A DNA stretch of 64,000 nucleotides from Bryopsis sp. KO-2023 (lineage: Eukaryota; Chlorophyta; Ulvophyceae; Bryopsidales; Bryopsidaceae): positions 3,311,001 to 3,375,000 of the forward strand of contig BSYQ01000006.1 in the NCBI GenBank assembly GCA_030272585.1. Direction: 5' to 3'. This document shows, in pieces, positions 1 to 9,297 of this stretch (its first letter is position 1; each line of letters opens with the position of its first letter). Under the pieces are notes generated by a model. The model searched no databases, was not told the origin of the DNA, and worked only from the letters and a program-made list of their open reading frames with translations. The position numbers and the translations under genes are program-made.

Positions 1-2150
1 CCCCCATCCGACTCCCCTCATTTCCCCTCAGCCCCCTCCCGTGAACGCGGACCCATCCAATCAGTATCGTCCCGATATCGAGGTGAAGGGCCTGGATACC
101 GAGATGGACTGCAAGGAGGAAGATTGGGGTGAGGGCACTAATGAGGGCTTCTGTGGAGGCGATGCACAGGCCGAGATGGAGGGGACCTCGGTGCTGTTGG
201 GATCGGTGAGTTCTGAGATTTCGGCGGACTCGGGTGGGCTGGATGGCGTGGACAGCAGCACGTCGACCAAAAAGCATGATAATAGGCTTGGTGGTGGTGC
301 GGGCAAGAGGCTGACATACAAAGATTTGCAGGTAGGGAGAGAATGATGGGGTTAACTTGTATGGCTATTCCTTTTGTGGGTTTTTTGGTTTTTTTTGGGG
401 GGAAAGGGTGCATGCAATAACTTTTTGAACCCACGTCCGAAAGGAAAAAAAAAGGAAAGTAGGATTTTTTTTTTTTAGTGATACTCCCAGAAGATTATAT
501 GAAATGTCCATCATGGTACGCTCCAAAATTATTTGAGGAGCTTCCCTGGATGTCGAAATTTCCGACACCGACCAGAATAGAAAGCCCCCTGGACAAATGA
601 AGCAACGGCATTTGACTTTTTTTTCGGTGCTGTGACAGGCTCAGTTTGCGGTTGGATTAAAAGAGGCGGCGACACGGCTTGGCATTTGTCCCACCACGTT
701 GAAAAGAGCCTGTCGGCGGAATGGGATATCCAGGTGGCCGTCTCGCCAAATTGCAAAGCTCAACAAAGCATGGAGCCAGATGGGGTATAGCGGGTCACCC
801 CCTGAATGGCTGGTGAAAAATGCCATCGCAGGGAATCTGAAGGCAGACAATCTGGCGTTTGCATTGAACACAGGTAGATAGGGGGGAAAAAAGATATAGA
901 TATGCCAAAAAAAAAAAAAGAAGCATTGTTAAAACTGTTTATATATAGATATATGAAATAGGGAGGGAGAGTGTGTTGAATATATGGGCTCTTGGAGTGC
1001 AGATTTTTAGTAAACTGAAATGAGGAGAATCTGGAGGGTGAAAAACATTAACACGGTGGTGCTTTGATCTTCCTCACACAAGGATATGTTGTTGTGAGGG
1101 CTTTCTTGTTTTTTTGTTTTCAAACCCCTCAAGCCGGACAGCATATTGTGAAGATATTTTCTTTTTTAATTAGGATAGCATCTGCCATTACAAGTGGGTG
1201 AGATTGGGGTCGCCTTATTTTCCCAACAAAATCTACTGTTGCATTTACAGTCTAAAATCTGGGTTCTGCTGCAGGTTTGCACATGGGATTGCTGCAGAAT
1301 TTGGGTACCAGCTCCACGGCAGTGGCCTGTCCACCTCCCACCGACATGCAAATGGTTGAGCAGAAATCCCCACGGCTGTCGCCAGTATCATGTCCATCTT
1401 CCGTGGGTGCAATGTCCAGTGACGATACAGCAATGATGAGTTTGCCGACGTCAGCCTCTATGCTAAGCGTTTCGCACATGGAGGAGGTATGAGTTGTCCT
1501 GCATAGAATGGCATAGTGTGTCGCCTGGAGAGATCCAGATATAGTTTCTGTGACAATTGTGGGGTGGGGTGGAGTGTCAGAATGCACTGGAGGGGGAGGT
1601 GAATGCATTAACAAGCACACCTCAACACCATTTTGATATATTGACTTTTCGCAGTGTAGAAGGAATCCTTCGTTGGTGTTGAACTGGAGAAGAATCCAAC
1701 AGAAACGGAAAAAAACAGAAAAAAAGGTTTCGATATGCACACAGATACTTGATGTTCGGCGGTTGATAGATTGATGAGATTATTGTGTGTGTGTTTTTTT
1801 CATTCAACTGGCAGGGCTTCTTGTCAGACATGCGGACCATGTCAGATCCATCCACATCGGGAAATAGAACATGGCATGCTGGTCAGAACGCTGCCAGTTT
1901 GCTGCCTGCCTCGGGATTTCGCAGTTTAGGACAAGGCATACCAGGGAGCACATCCCCACAAACGATGCTAGTCCCCATGATTTCCGCCCCTGCCAACATG
2001 GACTTCATTCAATCAGCTCTTAACGATTTCGAGTGTCCGCCGACAACCGCCGATTTGGAGGGGACGCAAAGAGGTCATAACGACCTCACGCCCATGTTGG
2101 CAGGTTTCGATGGACTCGGGGATTTGTCGAATCTCTTGGGGGATCCTTAA
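1..2150 (+). CDS. RWP-RK domain transcription factor (5' partial)
   Basis: Spliced exons: up to 331, 639-873, 1275-1486 and 1815-2150 (stop TAA). All joins keep frame (phases 0, 1, 0). The frame is open to the window edge; position 41 is GTG and the first in-frame ATG is at 104, so the true start lies upstream or a splice acceptor lies near 30. The last exon-1 residues plus exon 2 form an RWP-RK domain: KRLTYKDLQ, then [16 protein letters not shown], then [14 protein letters not shown]. This matches the family pattern of a helical DNA-binding segment ending in RWPxRK, here RWPSRQ. The N-terminus is acidic; the C-terminus is Ser/Met/Pro-rich and unrecognised. RWP-RK proteins are nuclear DNA-binding regulators of nitrogen response or gametogenesis in plants and green algae and also occur in slime moulds and other protists. 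The specific role here is unknown. Confidence 0.85.
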
Positions 2151-4600
2151 AAAAAAAAAAATGAATATCTTTTAGGGGTATATTGTTGTGATTTAGAGGG
2201 GGTGGGGGGAAGCGACAGAAAAAGAGAGTGGAGTGGAGGATAAGGAGAGAAAAAAAGAAAAAAAAGAATTTTAAAAAAGGTGAAAAAAACGCCAAGGTGT
2301 GCAAGATGTGTTTTCGAAGAGAGGGGGTCATGCAGTGGGGAGGGGGGGGGGGGGGGTGCTCTCCCTTGTGGTGATTAAGCGGTATTGCTGTACAATATGA
2401 TGTTGAAATCCGTTGCTTTTTCTTCTTTTTTTTTTCTTTCTTTATAAGAATGGGTGTGTGTGTGAGTGTGTCTGTTCCTCTTCAATGAGCGCATTTCAGT
2501 TTCTTTTTTTTTTCTATAGTTGGAATCATGGGATGGGGATGTGTTTTTAGCGGAGGGTCAGAGTCATTTGGGTTTTTAGTGTCGCAAAGAGAGAATAAAA
2601 AGGTGAAAAAGGAAGGTTAAAAAGAACAGAGAGGACAGAAGGTTTGGGGGGGGGGGGGAGAGGGTTTAGCATTTGAAATCGTTACTTGCGGCAAGTGTGT
2701 GTGTTGGTTGTTTTGTTTTGTTTTTTCCTTTTTTTTTAAAAGGGGGGGGGGGAAGAATTACTGGTTAAGTGCATCAAACTATGACTTGAGTGACACTGAC
2801 TCTCATCAAACAGAATTTTTTTTTTGCTTCTATTTTTCCTTCCATGAAAAGATATTGAATCAGAGCGGAAATGAAAGGGGGGGGGGAAGGGGGGAGTAAA
2901 AACTGAAAAGGGAACCCCAAAAAAAAACAAAAAAAAACTGGTATGTGTGACACAAACCAGAAACCCGAGATGGGTGTGAGAGAGTTATTTGCTTTTTTTA
3001 TAGGTGGTATGTATTTACCATGGATGAAAACATGGTGGAAAACAAAAAATGCAGTGATAAGGGATTGTTTATTGTGGATGCGCAATTGTTCAATTGTATT
3101 TTTAGGGGAAAAATTAGAAGGGGGGGGGGAGGTACGGAAAGGGAAAAAAAAAATTAAGGAGGTAAGAAAGACGGATTTGAAGGATTAGAGTCCAGGGTGG
3201 GGGGTGCATGGGAAAGACGGGAATGGGAAACATTTAAAAAAAAGTGGGAGATGAAAAAAAAAACCATAGTATAGGAACAAGGAAAAAGACGGAATGGAAG
3301 GAAAAACTATGAGATTTATGTCCGTCATGAAGGTATGAATTTTTTTGGGGGGGCCGTTTCTAGAATTAGTCGGTGGCTGAATATCTACCGACATGGGTTT
3401 GTTGCTTGTACAAGATATTGGGCTTTCTTCGTCTTTTTTTTTTTCTTTAAACACCAGGGGGAAAAAAAAAGGAAAAGAACAAAAAAAAGGGGGAGGAGGC
3501 ATCACTTTTTTTTTTCTTCTTTTTAATATAATTCTGGGGGGTTTCTTTCATGTAACAGTAACCCATAGCTCAATATGTTGATTTTTTTGCGCTTTCTTTT
3601 AACGAGATATATAAATATGAAGATATACAACGTCTTGTTTTTTTGTTGGTTAATCATCAGTCTCCTGTTGCTATTTGTCAAGCCTTTGAGACAAGAAAAA
3701 AAAAGAAATGGTCACTTCCTTTGGGATCTTTTGGGCTGATTTGGAAAAAAAAAGAAAATTAAAGTACAGCAGAGCACCATTAATTTTTTACTGCTGGACA
3801 ACTAGAGGAGTAGATAGCGCTTTTTCTTTGGCATTGTAGATGTATTGACCTTGTGTTACCTGGATTTTTTTTTTTCTTCTTTCTTTAAACTTAGAATATG
3901 ATGTGATTGGTGTTTTTTTTTTTTCTTTTTACCTTAGAATATGATGTGATTGATGACAAAAGGGTGGTTTCCATCGAAAACAAGAACAAAATGGGGGAGA
4001 GGAGAAAAAAAAAAATAAAAAAATCAAGGGCTAAAAGAACATTGAGGTGTTTTTTTTTCACGGGGGTGGTTGGAAAAAAAGAAAAACAAAAAAAAGAAAA
4101 AAATTCATTAACAAAAGAAAAAAAAAAGAAGAAGCGTGAGAGAGAGAGAGAAATAGAACACAAAAGCAGAACGAAAATGATGTGTTTCATGGGTGGTGGG
4201 GATTTGCTGATTTGCTTTTCACATCGAGGAAAAAGGGGCTTTTTCTGCGAGGATAGGAAAAAGTTAAAAAAAAGGGACGATTTGGCAGGAGTAAGAGAAA
4301 CAGCGTTTTTGTCAGCGAATTGAAACTTAAGAAAAAACAAAAATGGATTTAAAAAAAAAAACAAAATGAAAAGGGGGGGGGTGGGGGAAAAGTGGAGGGG
4401 AGAGAGGAAGGGGGGGGGAGGGGGCGAGCATGTTTCGAGAATTAATATCTGGTGGTTTCAGGGGAGTTGTCATTTTTTTTTCTATTTGCCTTTGTGTGAC
4501 ACCAGCATTTGGTGGAATTTCGATCTTGCAGAAATGCACGAGGATTGAAACAACATGGCATGGCAGTCCCCCCTCCCTCCCTCCTCGCGAATTGATGTGT
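2151..4600. other. Homopolymer-rich 3' flank with no recognisable gene
   Basis: This stretch after the RWP-RK gene is packed with runs of A, T and G. G runs of 8 to 15 occur near 2341, 2648, 2744, 2878, 3121, 4374 and 4411. Almost none are C runs, so the plus strand is strongly G-biased. The short open frames are Lys/Phe-rich translations of these runs. I see no splice-supported coding exon. The first few hundred bases are probably the 3' UTR of the upstream gene. Confidence 0.5.
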
Positions 4601-5106
4601 GCAACTTCCCGGACTGGTTGTCGATTTGATGATATGTTTAATATCGATCCACGATTGCTCTCAAGACCTTAATTTCACCTTCACAAAAAAAAAAGCATCG
4701 TGTAGAAAAGAAAAAAAAACTTGTCTGTGAGTTTGTTTCCCTTTTTTTTCCCCAATGCTGGGTGGAAGCAAAACCAAGAGGGTGGGGGAAAAGGACTTTC
4801 GAGTGCACTTTTTTTTCAAAGTTGGTGTTTGGGTGGGGTTTTGTGGAGCTTGTTTGCTGCTGGGTGTCTGAATTTGTAATTGTATCATTGAAAGTCCCCT
4901 CTTGAAAAGTCCACAGGCAAGAATGTGTTTCCTGTGTGATCTGAAATAACATTTGCACTGTCTCCCATTCTTGTTTGCTCAAAGAAGAAATTCCCAGGAG
5001 AAGAATCAAGATGGAGCCCTGAATGTCGGACATAGACAGGGGGGGGGTTCTCCATGGAATTGGGTCTCCACACGAGTTCAGGAAGGAAACAAACAAATCA
5101 ATTGGG

Positions 5107-5319
5107 GGGTTATGGGGATTGGTGCCAAAAAATCCTCCCGAGCGGCGGCTCCACAGCATGAACGACCAACGCGAAGTCGCTCGAAATCTGGTCTATCTTC
5201 TTGTTGATATCCTTGTATCCTTGTCCAGCAAAATCCAGACACGACGATGGGCCCGCTGGGTACTGACCAGAGCCCGTCATAGCTCTTGGTGAGAGGTATG
5301 AGTAGTATTCTGACTGGAA
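5107..5319 (-). other. Candidate coding exon, unassigned
   Basis: On the minus strand, after a TTTTCCAG acceptor-like site near 5320, an open stretch reads SEYYSYLSPRAMTGSGQYPA and continues to near 5110 with balanced, protein-like composition (VVHAVEPPLGRIFWHQ near the end). I could not find a convincing donor site, start codon or partner exon, and I recognise no family. The plus strand is also partly open here. It may be part of a minus-strand gene divergent from the gulonolactone oxidase gene, or chance. Confidence 0.22.
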
Positions 5320-5404
5320 AACCATCACGAATTATAGCAAATATGAGTTTTGTTTTGCTTGCTGGCCTCCCACGTTACAGAGGCACCCCACCTTCCGCAG
5401 CAGG

Positions 5405-7564
5405 ATGGTCAGGAACGGGATACCCCTGCTGGTAGTTGTTCTGGTGGGTTTACGAACGGTTGGTGGCCTGGATCCGACCTACTCCAGCGCTCTTCTGTAC
5501 GAAACATGCGAGGCAAGTTTCGTCGCGACCCCCCAAACCGTTCTGGAGGTACAAGAGGTTGTCAAAGATGCCCGCGAGGCAAACCTGACGGTGAAGGTGG
5601 TGGGAAACCGCCTCTCTGCCACCGACATTTTTTGCACAGACGGCGTCGCAGTGGATATGTCCAATTTCCAGCAGGTGGACGTTGATGCCGAGAACGGGCT
5701 GGTAACTGTTGGTAGCGGTGCTAACTTCCAGCGGCTACACTCCGAGCTGGCACGAGCGGGTTACTCCACCATTCACCCAGGCGGAAAGTTCGGAGGTCCG
5801 GAGTTACAGAGACGCTTTGAAATACAAACTTTGCTCCCGCACCCTGAGTCCATATCGGTGTGCGTTACACCCAGATATTGACTTTTGGTCTGGTTGTTCA
5901 GGGGTGTCCGTGGGAGGGGCGTTGAGTACGGGAACCCACAGCTCGTCCCTCAATCACCCTTCAACGCTTGCCGATCAAGCGATTTCCATGACGCTTGTGA
6001 ACGGTCTGGGGGAGGTCGTGGTGGCCACTGGCGATGTTCTGGACGCAACAGCCATTGGGATCGGAGCGGTGGGTGTCATTGTGGACGTGACGCTGGAAAT
6101 CTTTCCCAATTTCAAAATACGGATGGAAAACAAAGCCCACAACGAATCGTTCATGTTGAACGGCGAGGTCATTGAGATGGCCAGAGGGAGAGATTATTTA
6201 GCACTCAGCTGGTTCCCCAGCACAAATTCCGTGGTCTCCACAAGTGGCACTTACTTACCAGATCTGACTACTCCAGGTGACAGACAGGAAATGGTGACTC
6301 TCAAAAATCAGCACTGAAAATCCCACGCATTGTTTCGCATAGTGCAGGCGTTCTGCAGATAGATTTCCATCAGAATGATTCCTCCCCCAGGGGTTGTCTA
6401 CCATACCGTGAAACTGAGGTCAGCTGATTTGCAGGGAACGATGTTGCAAATTACGCATTTGAGAAGAACCCTGGCAGCATGGCATTCAGTCGTCGCGTGG
6501 AGCAAGCCCAGGCCGATAAAAACAATAAGTTTTTTTGTGACGCGGAAAAGGGAAATGTGGAGTCGTGGGTGACAGGGAAAACAGGTGTCAAAGTATTTGT
6601 CAATGAGACTGGGGATTTCCAGAACCCTGCCGTGGGGGTGATGACTAATTTGCTCTCACAGTACTGTCCCGTTGGTGGTGGCTGTGGCTGGGAGGGGGAG
6701 GATGCATTCTTGTCGCATGAGGTCGAGATTGCAATTGACTTGGAACTCTTTCCGGCAGCAATAAAAAGGATGAAAGCTTTTGTTGAGAGCAGGTCAGTCC
6801 ACAAGTGGAGTGCAGTCCCTGCTTTCTATTTCAGTCCAAGAAATGGCTGATGGAGATCAGGCACATCTGTATTGAAACTTAAATGTACACACGCTTTCTG
6901 TGCAGTTTCATGAGAAAGTGTTTCAGAACCTACTTGGAGGTCTCCGCACAAAGTGACACAGATTAACCAGCACAGCATATTTAATGTTTTCCAAAATATC
7001 AACGAAATCAATGTATTAATGTGTATATATTGTGCTTCTTGTGTGCACAGGCGCTTCTGTCTTCTCACTCTGAATGGAATAGGGATTCGCTTTGGAAAAC
7101 AGAGCACACGCCATATATCCCCAGCTTCCAGCAGCGAAGTCGCATGGTTTGAAATCGTAACCCCGCTCCGCCAAGACTACACTTTGGCGTTCCACAAAAT
7201 GGGTGTATATGCCGAATTGGCTCAAATCCTGTACATGGAATTCGGCGGGCGATCACACTGGGGAAAAGGAGGCAACGCGATGTTTATCAATCCCTACAAC
7301 CCTCCCTCCGTACTTTATCCCCGGTGGGATAAATTTCTATCAGCAAGACAGGAGCTTGACCCAGAGGGCGTGTTCGAAAATGAATTCATAAGGCGAATGT
7401 TGGGTACTTCGCGCATCAAAAAGACCAAGTACTGTGCGGTGTATGACCAGTGTGTTTGCGGGAAAAACTCTCACTGCCCTGACACCCACCGATGCAAAAC
7501 GAAGGGTGATTATGGGATCAACTACTGCACAGAAAAACAAACGAGCAGGAAAATGACGGGTTGA
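5405..7564 (+). CDS. L-gulonolactone oxidase-like FAD-dependent sugar-lactone oxidase
   Basis: Exons 5405-5795, 5902-6276, 6435-6792 and 7051-7564 join in frame (phases 1, 1, 2) to give about 415 residues. It starts with a signal peptide (hydrophobic LLVVVLVGL) at an ATG. An FAD_binding_4 domain follows, with KVVGNRLSATDIFCTDG and, across the first splice, GGVSVGGALSTGTHSS, matching the family's VGG..GTH loop. The ALO-type C-terminal lobe has the SHWGK motif followed by LDPEGVFEN. The last 50 residues form a Cys-rich tail (CAVYDQCVCGKNSHC and two later Cys) like that of plant gulonolactone oxidases. The family oxidises L-gulono- or L-galactono-1,4-lactone to ascorbate. The residue that is His in covalently flavinylated GULO (GGGHSPSD) is Leu here (GNRLSATD), so FAD is probably bound non-covalently. 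The signal peptide suggests secretion. Exact substrate is not determinable. Confidence 0.85.
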
Positions 7565-7759
7565 AAATAGTTCTGTTGTCAAACCCATAAGAATGAGGTG
7601 GTCAAAGTTTGGCTTCGATTTGGACTGTTTGTGATTATTTTACTGGCAGGGTTGAGTCTTGATAGCAGTGAGTCAGAACGGATAATACTTCCTCATAATA
7701 AAAGGATTTTGGAAGGGGTAGTGGAGGGATCGGTGATTTTTTCGTGCAGGAAACTGTTC
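7565..7759. other. Spacer between oxidase gene and LINE-A
   Basis: About 200 bases of 3' flank. A short open frame from a GTG at 7598 runs into the LINE-A monomers and is not supported as a gene. Confidence 0.5.
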
Positions 7760-7771
7760 GTTCGAGTCTTT
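7760..7771 (+). repeat. LINE-A left target-site duplication
   Basis: The 12-mer GTTCGAGTCTTT lies immediately before the first LINE-A monomer and recurs at 13137-13148, immediately after the 3' tail. The terminal GTT could also belong to the tail repeat, so the duplication is at least 9 bp. Confidence 0.85.
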
Positions 7772-8205
7772 ACCACTGCGGCTCGGTTTTGGGCTAACGT
7801 TTCGGGGGCTTTTGTGGAACCACTGCGGCTCGGTTTTGGGCTAACGTTTCGGGGGATTTTGTGGAACCACTGCGGCTCGGTTTTTGGGCTAACGTTTCGG
7901 GGGCATTTGTGGAACCACTGCGGCTCGGTTTTGGGCTAACGTTTCGGGGGCATTTGTGGAACCACTGCGGCTCGGTTTTGGGCTAACGTTTCGGGGGCAT
8001 TTGTGGAACCACTGCGGCTCGGTTTTTGGGCTAACGTTTCGGGGGCATTTGTGGAACCACTGCGGCTCGGGTTTGGGCTAACGTTTCGGGGGCATTTGTG
8101 GAACCACTGCGGCTCGGTTTTGGGCTAACGTTTCGGGGGATTTTGTGGAACCACTGCGGCTCGGTTTTGGGCTAACGTTTCGGGGGATCTTGTGGAACCA
8201 CTGCG
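7772..8205 (+). repeat. Tandem 47-bp monomers, LINE-A 5' UTR
   Basis: Nine nearly identical units begin ACCACTGCGGCTCGG and contain GGGCTAACGTTTCGGGGG; a tenth is cut off after ACCACTGCG. Differences between units are mostly T-run length (47 versus 48 bp) and the GCATTT/GATTTT/GCTTTT segment. The array starts exactly at the target-site duplication and ends shortly before ORF1, the position of promoter monomers in some mammalian L1 families. Confidence 0.9.
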
Positions 8206-8283
8206 ACGACGACGGATTCCGACGACGGTTTTCTCCTCTCCGTTTTTGAGTTTTTAGATCGAGTGCGCCTTCACTACCACTCT

Positions 8284-9297
8284 ATGGCGCCAAAACAAAA
8301 GCAACCATCCAAGCCTTCGTCGGGGACGGTACGGCGTTCTTCCCAAGAGCCTTCGACTCGTTTACCGGCTCCCGTGCCTATTTCTCGACAGAGCTCTGAA
8401 CACCATGTGCCTTCACCTCGCCTTGGATTGCCTCTCAGCACTGTTGTTGCTCGCCCTCCTGGTTCCGCATGGGGTACTCGCCCACTGACTCCTTCTAAAA
8501 GGCCGCATACTGAGACTGACGGGCTTGATGATTCTCCAGTGCCTTCCGGGGAGCCTACATTGCGGGAAGTAATGTCTCTGTTGGTGGGCATCCAATCGGA
8601 TACAAGCAGTATTCGCCATCAATTGACTGCACTGGAAGCTAAATATGATACCTTGCTGCGTCGGGTGGAAGCTTTGGAACGCCAGGCACCGATGGATTTT
8701 GAAGCTACATTGGCGGATTTTCAGAACAGGATGGAGCGCCGCTCAAATTTCCTGGTATATAACTTGCCTGAACTATCTGGGGAGGATGTCATGACTCGAG
8801 TTTATGAAGTTCTTCTGGAGTTAGGTAAAGATCTGACTCTGTCTAAACAGGATTTTCCTATTGTTTTTGCTCGTCGGGTTGGTCGTTCTCGGGAATCTCT
8901 CCCACGCCCGATTCTTGTTCGGTTCGCTAGTGAACATAGTCGTAGTGTGGCGTTTGAGTTGCGGAAGGGTATTCGAGAAGTTATGGGTGATGGGATTTCT
9001 ATTCCTTCGGATTTGCGTTTTGGTCCCGATTATACCTTGCAGCAGCGTCAAGCGCGTCGGTCGCTGCGTCCTATTCATGATAAAGGTCGTGAGTTAGCCT
9101 CGGATGTGTCCTCTCCAATTCAATCGGTTTACTTTAGGGATGAACATCTTTTTATGCGAGTGCAAGGGCAGTTTAGTCCAGTTCCAATTTCTCTGGGTGA
9201 TTCTTCGTGGCATGGGTTTTTTCCCGCTGATGTTCTGTCGGGGCTTCTTGGTGGTGCTTCCGGTTCTAATGCGGTCCCGGTTGGACTTCGGGCATAG
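8284..9297 (+). CDS. LINE-A ORF1, nucleic-acid-binding protein
   Basis: About 337 residues from the ATG at 8284 to the TAG at 9295-9297; the frame is open slightly upstream without another ATG. The N-terminus is Ser/Pro/Arg-rich and basic. Residues near 105-140 look like a coiled coil (IRHQLTALEAKYDTLLRRVE). An RRM-like and C-terminal part like L1 ORF1p follows (RRSNFLVYNLPELSGED; FARRVGRSRESLPRPILVRF; GPDYTLQQRQARRSL). ORF1 proteins of this type coat the element RNA. The stop is the only interruption before ORF2 in the same frame. Confidence 0.85.
   Translation: MAPKQKQPSKPSSGTVRRSSQEPSTRLPAPVPISRQSSEHHVPSPRLGLPLSTVVARPPGSAWGTRPLTPSKRPHTETDGLDDSPVPSGEPTLREVMSLLVGIQSDTSSIRHQLTALEAKYDTLLRRVEALERQAPMDFEATLADFQNRMERRSNFLVYNLPELSGEDVMTRVYEVLLELGKDLTLSKQDFPIVFARRVGRSRESLPRPILVRFASEHSRSVAFELRKGIREVMGDGISIPSDLRFGPDYTLQQRQARRSLRPIHDKGRELASDVSSPIQSVYFRDEHLFMRVQGQFSPVPISLGDSSWHGFFPADVLSGLLGGASGSNAVPVGLRA

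Noticed and set aside
7772..8205. CRISPR array
   Set aside because: The units are contiguous 47-bp tandem repeats with no unique spacers, in a eukaryotic LINE 5' UTR.
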